Positions 32,582 through 43,104 of a stretch of DNA of 64,000 bases are shown piece after piece. The notes beneath the pieces are model-generated. The model searched no databases. It saw nothing but the letters and a program-made list of their open reading frames with translations, and was not told the DNA's origin. The DNA is from Palsa-1392 sp963819975. Lineage in GTDB: Bacteria; Verrucomicrobiota; Verrucomicrobiia; Chthoniobacterales; UBA10450. Each line of letters starts with the position of its first letter. The stretch's first letter is position 1. The stretch spans positions 434,001-498,000 of the forward strand of contig CAWFYE010000002.1 in NCBI GenBank assembly GCA_963819975.1, read 5' to 3'. A program made the position numbers and the translations under genes.

Positions 32582-33562
32582 CTATCGTCGGCCTTGCCGG
32601 AAGAGTATCCGCTGAGTTTTTTTAGCCACGTGCGGCGAGCGCTTGCCGGAAACGCTGGCCAAGCAGGAAGATTCCGGTCGTGCTCTGAAAGCCGTGACGA
32701 TGTCAAGATAGGCGTGCAGCGCGGCCGCTCCGTTCTCGCTGCGCCAGGCGATGCATGACTCAGTCATGACTTTCGGTGTGATCGGACGGAAGACAACGTT
32801 CGGGTGGGCGAGCTTCTTCAGTTGTTCGGGAACGAGCGCGATCCCCAGCCCGGCCCCGACTGATTCAAAGATCGTCGGTTGGTTTTCGACATCCTGAAGC
32901 ACGCGAGGGGTGAAACCGGCTTTCCGACAAGCGGCGGCGAGCCAACGCCGATAACCAGGATAGCTCGTCTCAGACAAGCCGATAAAAAACATTTGGGCGA
33001 GGTCCTTCAGTCTCAAAACCTGCCTCTGCGCCAGAGGCAGGTTTTTCGGCAGCGCGACGACGGCATTGTAGGACGCGACCGCCCTAAAGTGCAGGTCCGC
33101 TTCCTGCGCAGCCTCTCGCGGACCGACGAAGCCGAGGTCGATTTTCCCGTCGTGCAGCGCGCGAAACTGATTTCCACAGTTCAGATCGAACAGGTTGACC
33201 GAGACGGTGGGAAAGGCGTCTTGGAAAATGGCCAGGCTGGCGGGGAGCACATCGCAAAAAAAACTTGCGACGTATCCCAGATTGAGGACGGCGGTTTCGC
33301 GGCGGTTGAGTTGCTGCACGGCTTCGACAATCTCTGTGCTGAGCGCGAGCACGCGCTTGGCGTCGGCCAAAAAGGCCTCGCCTTCCACCGTCAGATTGAC
33401 CCGTTGTTTCGTCCGGTCCAGAAGACGGACGCCGATTTCGTTTTCCAAGTCCTGGACTTGGCGCGTTAAGGCGGGCTGGGAGAGATGCAAGCTTTCGGCT
33501 GCTCTGGTAAAGCTGAGGGCCTCTCCAGCCGCCACAAAGTAGCGAAGGTGACGAAGCTCCAT
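32582..33562 (-). CDS. LysR-family transcriptional regulator
   Basis: A 326-residue LysR regulator. The N-terminal winged helix is classical (ELRHLRYFVAAGEALSFTRAAESLHLSQPALTRQV), followed by a linker and an effector-binding periplasmic-protein fold (GIDLGFVG-like segment KIDLGFVGPRE; VGAGLGIALVPEQL). The last 30 residues are Ser/Arg-rich. The ATG at 33560-33562 gives the usual MELRHLRYF. It is transcribed away from osmC, and LysR proteins often control the divergent gene, so it may regulate osmC in response to peroxide or a metabolite. It lies inside the island near the left edge. Confidence 0.9.
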   Translation of the reverse strand: MELRHLRYFVAAGEALSFTRAAESLHLSQPALTRQVQDLENEIGVRLLDRTKQRVNLTVEGEAFLADAKRVLALSTEIVEAVQQLNRRETAVLNLGYVASFFCDVLPASLAIFQDAFPTVSVNLFDLNCGNQFRALHDGKIDLGFVGPREAAQEADLHFRAVASYNAVVALPKNLPLAQRQVLRLKDLAQMFFIGLSETSYPGYRRWLAAACRKAGFTPRVLQDVENQPTIFESVGAGLGIALVPEQLKKLAHPNVVFRPITPKVMTESCIAWRSENGAAALHAYLDIVTAFRARPESSCLASVSGKRSPHVAKKTQRILFRQGRR

Positions 33563-33663
33563 GCTCAATTGTTCGTAGTCCCTCGAAATCGGGAGCGCAA
33601 TACTAAAAAGGTAAATAATATCCTGACATTTAGATGTCTCCCCGGAGGGGCGGCGAGACCGTT

Positions 33664-33678
33664 ATGCGTGCCATGCAT
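33664..33678. promoter_or_regulatory. Possible LysR-type T-N11-A box
   Basis: ATGC-N7-GCAT dyad at 33664-33678, with T665 and A677 in T-N11-A spacing, lies in the 181-bp divergent gap between lysR and osmC. It fits the generic LysR recognition rule but is short and could be chance. Confidence 0.3.
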
Positions 33679-33743
33679 TAAGAACCAAAAAACAAAGTAT
33701 TAGCACGACCGGGTAATCGTCTGCATAACGCGAAGCAACCCAG

Positions 33744-34199
33744 ATGAAGCGTCACGCGTCAGCCGTATGGAAGGGCGGTTTCCCGGAAGGAGTCGGGACG
33801 ATGAGCACCCAAAGCGGTGTCCTCTCTGGCGCGCGGTATTCTCCAAGGGAGCGGTCGTTTACGACGGAATTGGCGACGAATCCCGACGAGCTCATCGCCG
33901 CCTCGCTGGGAGGCTGCTTCGCCATGACGCTGGCGAACGAGCTCGGTCTTTGCGGGTTTGATGCCGAGCAAATCGAGACGACCGCGACGGCCACGCTCGA
34001 GCGGTTACCGACGGGCTGGACGGTCACGCGCATGCAGCTCGACGTGCATGCCAACGTGCCCAACGCGACCCAGGGCGATTTTGTCGACGCGGCCCTGGCG
34101 GCCCGGATGAATTGCCCGATCGCGCGTCTTCTCAACACCACCATTTCCCTCAGCGCCAGCCTCCTGCCGCCGGAAAGGCCTAACGATGACGCTGATTAG
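33744..34199 (+). CDS. osmC: OsmC/Ohr-family peroxiredoxin
   Basis: A 151-residue OsmC-like thiol peroxidase that detoxifies organic hydroperoxides. The peroxidatic Cys58 is in AASLGGCFAMTLANEL and the resolving Cys124 in RMNCPIARLL, in the family's normal positions. The N-terminal strand set (KRHASAVWKGGFPEG) is also typical. It is divergent from lysR and ends 91 bp before the eCIS sheath gene on the same strand, so read-through into the eCIS operon is possible. Whether it belongs functionally to the island is unknown. Confidence 0.88.
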   Translation: MKRHASAVWKGGFPEGVGTMSTQSGVLSGARYSPRERSFTTELATNPDELIAASLGGCFAMTLANELGLCGFDAEQIETTATATLERLPTGWTVTRMQLDVHANVPNATQGDFVDAALAARMNCPIARLLNTTISLSASLLPPERPNDDAD

Positions 34200-34289
34200 C
34201 CTAACCAAATTCGCGCCGTCTGCCGCCGCCACCCAGTGGCGGGACGGCCGGCCAGATTTCTTTGGAACTCAACTCGCAGCATTCTGATT

Positions 34290-35996
34290 ATGCCTACCCT
34301 GACTACCTATCCCGGTGTTTATGTTGAAGAGATATCGAGCGGTGTGCATCCCATCACCGGGGTGGCCACTTCCATCACCGCCTTCCTTGGCCGAGCCCGT
34401 TACGGCAGCGTTAACGAGGCCGTCACGATCAATAGTTTTGGCGATTTCGAAAAGCAGTTTGGTGGACTGTGGCTCGAGAGCAGCCTCGGCTTTGCCGTCC
34501 GCGATTTCTTCCTGAACGGGGGCGGCCAGGCGATCGTCGTTAGGCTGTATCATGCGCAGGACGGCGAAGGGGCCCCGGCGGCGCGCGCGCCGATCACGGT
34601 CGGCGATCTGAAATTTCTCGCCGCCTCAGAGGGAAAATGGGGCGCCAACCTGCGCGTCGTGGTCGACCAGGACAATCTCTCGAGCGACGTGGCCACGGCG
34701 ATGGGAGTGAGCGAGGCTGATCTTTTTAATCTGACCGTGCGGGATACCAGCGCCGGCGGGAACACCGAGAAATTTCTGAACCTGACGCTCAAGGACAGCC
34801 CGCGCCGGGTCGATAACGTCCTGGCCGCGGCCTCCGATCTTCTGCGTTACGACGGTACGCCCGACGCGACCAACCCGCCGGCGGCGGGCATGGACGACTT
34901 GAGCGCAAAGGAAGGGGACCTGGCGACCGCGAAGAAGGCTCTGAGCGATAAGCAAAACTCGGATCCGTCCGCTGACGTCTCGACGGAAAAGCAGGCGGTG
35001 ACGGATGCGAAGACGGCGTTGGACAGCGCGGTCCAAGACGCGTCGGACGCGGTCTCCGACGGCCTCGTTCTCAGTGTTCCCGATTTTCTTCCGGCCAATG
35101 GCGAAACGGACAAGAAAGGTCTCTATGCTCTCGAGCAGGCGGACTTGTTTAACCTTCTTTGCATTCCGCCTTATCGAGCGGCCACCGATCCGCTGGACGC
35201 GGACGTGAATCTCGTTTCCGCCGCGGCCGCATATTGCGAAAAACGCCGCGCCATGTTGATCGTGGACGCGCCCAAGGATTGGACAACCAAGGCGAAGGCA
35301 AGGAACGCCTTCCTCGATGCCAACGACGACAAAGTGGGAACACGGAGCCGGAACGCGGCCCTGATTTTTCCGCGCCTGCGGCAGCCGAATCCGTTGCACG
35401 ACGGGCAAACGGAAACCTTTGCGGCCTGCGGCGCCTACGCCGGCGTGATGGCGCGGACCGATGCCCAGCGCGGAGTCTGGAAAGCACCCGCCGGGATTGA
35501 TGCGACGCTGGTTGGCGTCCCGTCCCTGAGCGTGGCGCTGACCGATGCCGAGAACGGGGAATTGAATCCGCTCGGGATCAATTGCATTCGCGCGTTCCCG
35601 GTCGCCGGGCGGGTCGTGTGGGGCGCCCGCACTTTACGCGGCGCCGACCAATTGGCGGATGAATACAAGTACATCCCCGTCCGCCGGACCGCGCTCTTCA
35701 TCGAGGAAAGCCTCTTTCGCGGCCTGAAGTGGGTGGTCTTCGAGCCTAACGACGAGCCGCTTTGGGCGCAAATCCGCCTCAATGCGGGCGCGTTCATGAA
35801 CACCCTCTTTCGCCAGGGCGCGTTCCAAGGGAGCTCGCCGCGCGACGCCTATTTCGTGAAGTGCGACAAGGAGACCACCACCCAGACCGACATCAACCTC
35901 GGCATCGTCAACATCCTCGTCGGTTTCGCCCCGCTCAAGCCCGCGGAATTCGTCATCATCAAACTGCAGCAGATAGCCGGTCAGATCGAAGTCTGA
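34290..35996 (+). CDS. eCIS contractile sheath protein (Afp2/3/4-like)
   Basis: A 568-residue phage tail-sheath homologue. The N-terminus TYPGVYVEEISSGVHPITGV is a near-universal sheath motif, and the C-terminal core (VPVRRTALFIEESLFRGLKWVVFEPNDEPLW; NTLFRQGAFQG; INLGIVNILVGFAPLKPAEFV) forms the conserved inner beta-handshake domain. The sheath surrounds the tube and contracts to drive it into the target. Between about residues 200 and 255 a Lys/Asp/Ala-rich coiled-coil-like insert sits in the variable outer domain. Afp/PVC clusters have two or three sheath genes, but only one is seen here. The ATG at 34290 gives the canonical start. It is the first gene of the 25-kb operon. Confidence 0.95.
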   Translation: MPTLTTYPGVYVEEISSGVHPITGVATSITAFLGRARYGSVNEAVTINSFGDFEKQFGGLWLESSLGFAVRDFFLNGGGQAIVVRLYHAQDGEGAPAARAPITVGDLKFLAASEGKWGANLRVVVDQDNLSSDVATAMGVSEADLFNLTVRDTSAGGNTEKFLNLTLKDSPRRVDNVLAAASDLLRYDGTPDATNPPAAGMDDLSAKEGDLATAKKALSDKQNSDPSADVSTEKQAVTDAKTALDSAVQDASDAVSDGLVLSVPDFLPANGETDKKGLYALEQADLFNLLCIPPYRAATDPLDADVNLVSAAAAYCEKRRAMLIVDAPKDWTTKAKARNAFLDANDDKVGTRSRNAALIFPRLRQPNPLHDGQTETFAACGAYAGVMARTDAQRGVWKAPAGIDATLVGVPSLSVALTDAENGELNPLGINCIRAFPVAGRVVWGARTLRGADQLADEYKYIPVRRTALFIEESLFRGLKWVVFEPNDEPLWAQIRLNAGAFMNTLFRQGAFQGSSPRDAYFVKCDKETTTQTDINLGIVNILVGFAPLKPAEFVIIKLQQIAGQIEV

Positions 35997-36029
35997 GCCG
36001 CTCCACCCTAACCGAAAGGCATCTCATTT

Positions 36030-36554
36030 ATGGCACAGTTCACTGTTAATGCGCAGCGTTTCGACCCCTACAAGAACTTCAAGTTCCGGGTGAAATGGGA
36101 TAACAAATACGTCGCCGGCGTCAGCAAGGTGAGCGCGCTCAAGCGCACCACCGAAGTGGTCAAACATCGCGAAGGCGGCGACCCGAGCAGCAGCCGAAAA
36201 TCGCCCGGGCGGACGGAGTATGAGGCGATCACCCTCGAGCGCGGGGTGACGCACGACAAGGAGTTCGAGCAATGGGCGAACAAAGTCTGGAACTTCGGCT
36301 CGGGCCTCGGCGCGGAAGTTTCGCTGAAGGATTTCCGCAAGAACCTCATCCTCGAAGTTTATAACGAAGCCGGGCAGGTCGCGATCGCCTACAAGATCTT
36401 TCGCTGCTGGGTCTCGGAGTTCCAACCCATGGCTGATCTGGACGCGAACGCCAACGCCGTCCTCATCCAGCATCTGAAACTGGAAAACGAGGGATGGGAA
36501 CGGGACTACGAGGTCGTGGAACCGGCCGAACCCACCTTCACTGAGCCGGCCTAA
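36030..36554 (+). CDS. eCIS inner tube protein (Afp1/5, gp19-like)
   Basis: A 174-residue tube protein of the T4 gp19/Hcp-like family: FDPYKNFKFRVKWDNKYVAGVSKVSALKR, then TEYEAITLERGVTHDKEFEQW, KDFRKNLILEVYNEAG, and a C-terminal MADLDANANAVLIQHLKLENEGWER, all typical. Hexameric rings stack into the inner tube that carries cargo and is expelled on contraction. It follows the sheath by 33 bp with AAAGG upstream of the ATG. Only one canonical tube gene is seen, while Afp has two (Afp1 and Afp5). Confidence 0.93.
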   Translation: MAQFTVNAQRFDPYKNFKFRVKWDNKYVAGVSKVSALKRTTEVVKHREGGDPSSSRKSPGRTEYEAITLERGVTHDKEFEQWANKVWNFGSGLGAEVSLKDFRKNLILEVYNEAGQVAIAYKIFRCWVSEFQPMADLDANANAVLIQHLKLENEGWERDYEVVEPAEPTFTEPA

Positions 36555-36563
36555 CGAATCGCC

Positions 36564-37295
36564 ATGCGCGCGTTGTCCGCGGCCGAGCTTTTGCATGTTT
36601 GGGAGCGCGGCCTCGCGCAATCACCGGCGCAGCGCGCCTTGATCCTGCTCACGGCGGCTTCTCAAGACCAGGCGATCGAGCAGCTCGCGCAACTGACCGT
36701 CGGCGAACGCGACGCCTCGCTCCTCGCCTTGCGCGAGGAGACCTTCGGCCGACGCCTTGGCAGCCTAACGAATTGCCCGGCATGCGCGGAACAGGTCGAG
36801 TTACAGATTGAGACCTCCGATTTGCATGCGACCAGGCCCGAGACCAATGCGCCGCTCCGAGTCTGCCTGGACGATTACACGATCGAGTTTCGATTGCCGA
36901 CCAGTTTGGACGTGGCCAGTCTTGATCCGTTGGCGGGACTGGCCGCAAACCGGCAGGATCTCCTGCAGCGGTGCCTGATCCGCGCGCGTCGTGGTGAGAC
37001 GGAACTCAGGGCCGCGGAGTTGCCCGAGGAAGCGGTGGTTGCAGTCAGTCGGCGAATGGCCGAGGTCGATCCGCAGGCGGACGTGCAGTTGTCTCTGCGG
37101 TGTCCCCAGTGCCAGCACGTCTGGCAGCCGCCGCTCGATATTGCGTCTTATTTTTGGAGGGAAATTCACGCCTGGGCGCAGCGGATCTTGCGCGAGATCC
37201 ACCTTCTTGCTTCGGCCTATGGCTGGCGCGAGGCCGACATCCTGGCGCTGAACCCGTGGCGGCGTCAGTCCTACCTGGAGTTGATTCAATCGTGA
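36564..37295 (+). CDS. eCIS accessory protein with two zinc-knuckle motifs
   Basis: A 243-residue protein with two CPxC pairs, NCPACAEQ (about residue 71) and RCPQCQHVW (about 180), that could jointly bind one zinc. The N-terminal half is helical (ELLHVWERGLAQSPAQRALILLTAA). I recall similarly sized proteins in eCIS and related clusters annotated as T4 gp26-like baseplate hub assembly factors, and the position after the tube gene fits. The homology is remote and not demonstrated here. It is translationally coupled to the next gene (GTGA overlap). Confidence 0.6.
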   Translation: MRALSAAELLHVWERGLAQSPAQRALILLTAASQDQAIEQLAQLTVGERDASLLALREETFGRRLGSLTNCPACAEQVELQIETSDLHATRPETNAPLRVCLDDYTIEFRLPTSLDVASLDPLAGLAANRQDLLQRCLIRARRGETELRAAELPEEAVVAVSRRMAEVDPQADVQLSLRCPQCQHVWQPPLDIASYFWREIHAWAQRILREIHLLASAYGWREADILALNPWRRQSYLELIQS

Positions 37296-38023
37296 ATGAT
37301 TTCCTGGGCAATCTGGTGGAGCGCGCGCTCGCGGGAAGCGGCGCCGTCCTCCCCCAATTCGGCTCCGCTTTGCCTTCCGCCCCTAACGACAGCCGGGCGC
37401 TGTTCGCCGGTGAAGAGGATCGCGAGGTGGGCGCGGCGCCGGCAAACCGGGAGGCGATTGCTCGAACCCGCCAGGTCGAATCCCTTTGGCAGCCAGCGCC
37501 GCCTGCGCCGGTTGTGGTAGCGCCCGCGCCCTTGATCGCAGTTCCAGATTCACCGGTGAAATTGGCGCCGCCAGCCCAATCCGCGCCGCCAATCGAGCCC
37601 GCGTCGCAGGTGCAAGAAAAGGAGCGACTCGAACCAGCCGCCGCCGCGCGAAATCGAAACGACGCTGCAACCGAAGCCCCGCAAAAAGGCCACCGTCGCG
37701 AAATTCGAACTCCTGCCGCGCCCGAAACCCGGGTGAGGGAAGTGATCGAACTCATTCATCGCGAAACATCGGCAAAAAGCCCGACACCTCATCGGCCCGA
37801 ACCGCTCCGCAACCTTCACGCGCCCGCCTCTTTTCGCCTAACGAGCACGCGTCCTGACAAGCGTGATATTCCACCCGCCCCGGCGATTAATGTCACGATC
37901 GGGCGCCTGGAGGTCCGGGCGACCGTCGCGCAGGAGAAAGCTTTGCCCAAGCCACGTCCGTCGGCTCCGGTCATGAGCCTCGAGAGCTATCTGCGGGAGC
38001 GTGCCGGAGGAACTCGCAGATGA
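37292..38023 (+). CDS. eCIS-linked Pro/Ala-rich protein of unknown function
   Basis: A 243-residue protein. The start GTG at 37292 overlaps the upstream stop. The N-terminus (NDFLGNLVERALAGSG) and the C-terminus (INVTIGRLEVRA, then SLESYLRERAGG) are conserved-looking, while residues about 50-190 are Pro/Ala/Glu-rich and probably disordered. I recall proteins with this VTIGRIEVRA and SL-x-x-YL end in many eCIS loci between the tube and the Pvc16-like gene. No catalytic motif. It may be an assembly or baseplate adaptor. Confidence 0.6.
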   Translation: MNDFLGNLVERALAGSGAVLPQFGSALPSAPNDSRALFAGEEDREVGAAPANREAIARTRQVESLWQPAPPAPVVVAPAPLIAVPDSPVKLAPPAQSAPPIEPASQVQEKERLEPAAAARNRNDAATEAPQKGHRREIRTPAAPETRVREVIELIHRETSAKSPTPHRPEPLRNLHAPASFRLTSTRPDKRDIPPAPAINVTIGRLEVRATVAQEKALPKPRPSAPVMSLESYLRERAGGTRR

Positions 38024-39227
38024 GCAACACGCTCGCGATCGGCGCCGTCACCGCGACTTTGCGCAGTCTCCTCGAGACGGAGATCGCGCAGGAGGGCGGG
38101 GGGTTGCGCGTCACGACGCTGCCGCCGGAGAAGGCGCAGACCTTCGGGCAAGCCGACGGCGATGGGCGGATCAACCTCTTCCTTTATCACACCCAGATCA
38201 GCCCGGCCTGGCGCAATGCCGATCCGCCGCGGCAGGTCAAGCCTAACGAATCTGGCTTCGCGCCCCTCGGGCTCGATCTCTCTTATTTGCTGACCGCCTA
38301 CGAAAGAACGGACGGCGACAGCACAGTCCTGGCGCATCGTTTGCTCGGGCGCGCCATGCTCATTTTGCACGACCATCCGCTCCTCGGGGCGGACGAGATT
38401 CGCGCGGTCGTGCCGGAGAACGATTTGGCGGACCAGATTGAGCGAGTCCGGATCACGCCCCAACCCATGTCGCTCGAGGAGTTGTCGAAGTTATGGATGA
38501 TATTTCAAACTGGTTACCGCATTTCGGCTGCCTACCAGGTCTCACTCGTCCTGATCGACAGTCGGCGCGCAGCGCGCACCCCGCTGCCAGTCCTCACCCG
38601 GGGAGAGGGTGACCGCGGAGTGAACTCGCAACCCGACTTGGTTCCACCGTTTCCCGCGCTCCTGGCTGTGGATTTGCCCGAAGGTCAGACGACGGTGCGC
38701 GCGGGCGAGGAAATTACATTGCGCGGCGTCCACCTCTCGGGGAGCGCCGTGGCGGTGCGGTTCAGTGGCGTGCGCCTGACCGATCCAGTTATTGAAGCGG
38801 TCACCGGTTCTGCGGTGGAAGTAAAAGTGAATGTGCCGAATCTTCCGGCGGGTTCCTACACGATCGCGATCAGGGTCAGCCAGGGAACCCAACCAGATCG
38901 TTTCACCAACGAATTGCCGCTGCTGATCGCGCCGCGGATTACCTCGATTGCCCCAACGACCGCGGCGGCCGGAGATATCGCGATCACCGTGCAGTGCACG
39001 CCGAATGTCCTGCCCGCTCAGCGCGCCGCGCTTCTCTTCGGCGATCGCGAGATTCCAGCGAACGCTCGTTCCGCTCCGACCGGCACGCTCTCTTTCGATA
39101 TCAGCGGGGCCGCCGCCGGTGAGTATTTCGTCCGTCTGCGCGTCGACGGGGTGGATAGCCTGATCGTGATTCGCAGCGGCACGCCGCCCAAGCCGCAGTT
39201 CGATCCTGCACAAAAAGTCACCGTGAC

Positions 39228-39231
<4 letters not shown>
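38020..39231 (+). CDS. Pvc16/DUF4255 tail-terminator protein with Ig-like domains
   Basis: A 403-residue protein. The N-terminal domain (about 1-180; INLFLYHTQISPAWRN, LDLSYLLTAYE, AHRLLGRAMLILHDHPLL) is DUF4255, the Afp16/Pvc16 cap that ends tube and sheath polymerisation. It is followed by two Ig/IPT-like beta domains (about 215-310 and 310-400; GEEITLRGVHLSG, APRITSIAPTTAAAGD). The beta-domain extension exceeds Afp16's usual size (about 290 residues) and may coat the distal end. Start and stop overlap both neighbours by 4 bp. Confidence 0.85.
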
Positions 39232-41269
<2,038 letters not shown>

Positions 41270-41273
<4 letters not shown>

Positions 41274-41545
41274 CGATCAACCTCCACATCGAGCGATTGA
41301 TTTTGGAAGGGGTGCCCCTGAACGGCGGCGCTCAATCGACTCTGCGAACGGCGCTGCAGCGCGAATTGGCAAATCTTCTGGCGAGAGAAGGTTTGCCCGG
41401 AATCTCGGCCGGGGCGGTGTCCCATCTTGCCGGGGGCACGATTAGCCTAACGACGGCGAGCAGTCCCGCCCAGATCGGCTCCCAGATCGCACAAACTTTG
41501 CATCGCGCGGTTTTGCCATCGCCGAATTCGGTCCACCTGAAATGA
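41270..41545 (+). CDS. Small conserved eCIS protein, 91 aa
   Basis: A 91-residue acidic-to-neutral protein with HIERLILEGVPL at the start and a helical middle (LRTALQRELANLLAREG). It overlaps both neighbours by 4 bp, so it is real. I recall similar small proteins between the ATPase and DUF4157 genes of other eCIS loci. Its role is unknown, and a chaperone for the following DUF4157 proteins is a guess from position only. Confidence 0.7.
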
Positions 41546-43104
41546 GCGAGAAAAGAAAAGGAATTGCGAAGCCGACGGCGGTCTTATCGCCGCCACTCGC
41601 CACCATGCGCAATAAACCCCTGGAGCGTCGATGCGCCTGCGGAGGCCGGATCAGTTTCGGAGGCGAGTGCGAATCCTGCCGGAAGAAAAACGCGGCCTTC
41701 AAGGGGCATCCTTTGTTCAAAGTCGAGGAGGGCGCGCAGCCTGTTCTGGACTGGCAAGCCCTGGAGTCGGGTCTGCGTTCCCCCGGCCAGCCGCTCGATC
41801 CGGGCACGCGCGGCTTCATGGAATCTCGTTTCGGCAGCGAGCAACGTCGCCGCGGACTCGCACCTTCGCCCGAGGGGGGTAGCCGGACCTCGGCGGCGGT
41901 TGGCGCTTCCCCGGAGCGCCTGGAGGAAGAAGCAGACGCGATCTCGGAGCGTGTCTCAGAGGGGTCCCCGGCCGGACGCGGTGACCGCTGGGATTTTAGC
42001 CGGGTCCGGGTCCACACCGATTCTCGCGCCGCGGACTCCGCCCGGTCGGTCAACGCGCGGGCTTACACAGTGGGAGATGATGTCGTCTTCGGGGCCGGCG
42101 CCTACGCACCCACGAGCCGGCGCGGTCTCTGCTTGCTGGCGCATGAACTCGCCCACGTCGTCCAGCAGGGCGGAAGAGCCCGGCGCGGTCTCGTTCAGCG
42201 CAACGGGATGGGTGACGTGCATCTGGCGGAGGGTTGCACCGAAACCGAGACGCAGATTCGGGCTACGGCCGCCTTCAAGGCGCTCGCGGCTTCCGATGTG
42301 AAATTGACGGAAGACATCATCACCGTGCTGGCGACCAAGGCGCTCGTCGATCGCTATCATTATCTCGCCAAGCTCAAGGCTCTCTTTGATACTTCGACCA
42401 GCCCACCGGCGACGATCACCGCCCAAACCCAGGCCGGAACAGCCACCGCGGTGAAAGCGGAGAAAGCGCGGTTGAAAATCCCCGCCGCGGCCGTCAACAC
42501 TCGGCTGGAAGAGTTAGCCTCGGCCGATCCGAAGCGAAGCTGGGTTCCGATCAAGGGCAAGTTTGGCGACGGCACTTACTACGTCGATCGGACGTCGCCG
42601 ACCAACATCGTCATTAAGGCGGATATTTTTCTTTCGCCGACAGGCACCGGCACGGCCAAGGACGTGGCTGCGATCAAGAGCATGGAAGACGGGATCGAGA
42701 AGGCGGCGTCGACCGGCGGATACGTGGTCGACATTCGCTTCGTCGGCAGCGCGACGCCGACGGCCTTCAAGGTCGAGGTTGATCCCTCGCAATGGGAAGT
42801 GGCGACCAACTGGTCGGGAGGAGATCCGGTCGGCTTCGCGCATGAACTCCATCACATGTTCGCCTTCGAGTTGGACCGTTATGACTACATCGAATCGCAT
42901 GCGGAAAATGCCGCAATGGAAATCCCGGATCGGCTGCACTGGTTTCGCGAGGAGTTAAAGAAACCGCCGAGTTACAACGACCCGACCTCAATCATGAATT
43001 CGGCGGCGCATCCCAATGATGACGATGCTTGTCGCACTGCCGGACTGGATCTCAAGACTTGTATTGCGGCCAGAGTCGCCGCGCGCGCGGCGGGAAAAAT
43101 ATGA
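41542..43104 (+). CDS. DUF4157 eCIS protein with C-terminal HELHH metallopeptidase-like domain
   Basis: A 520-residue protein. Residues about 30-50 form a Cys-rich knuckle (CACGG, CESCRKK). A DUF4157 domain (about 75-210) contains HELAH at 201-205, the eCIS hallmark thought to link cargo to the particle. It is unusual in being interrupted: MESRFGS (about 93-99) and DFSRVRVHTD (about 150) are normally adjacent, but about 50 residues lie between them, including an RLEEEADAISERV segment. The C-terminal domain (about 300-520) has a second zinc-type motif HELHH at 434-438, with His453 and Glu455 downstream. It may be an effector protease. It is coupled to the next gene by ATGA. Confidence 0.88.
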   Translation: MSEKRKGIAKPTAVLSPPLATMRNKPLERRCACGGRISFGGECESCRKKNAAFKGHPLFKVEEGAQPVLDWQALESGLRSPGQPLDPGTRGFMESRFGSEQRRRGLAPSPEGGSRTSAAVGASPERLEEEADAISERVSEGSPAGRGDRWDFSRVRVHTDSRAADSARSVNARAYTVGDDVVFGAGAYAPTSRRGLCLLAHELAHVVQQGGRARRGLVQRNGMGDVHLAEGCTETETQIRATAAFKALAASDVKLTEDIITVLATKALVDRYHYLAKLKALFDTSTSPPATITAQTQAGTATAVKAEKARLKIPAAAVNTRLEELASADPKRSWVPIKGKFGDGTYYVDRTSPTNIVIKADIFLSPTGTGTAKDVAAIKSMEDGIEKAASTGGYVVDIRFVGSATPTAFKVEVDPSQWEVATNWSGGDPVGFAHELHHMFAFELDRYDYIESHAENAAMEIPDRLHWFREELKKPPSYNDPTSIMNSAAHPNDDDACRTAGLDLKTCIAARVAARAAGKI

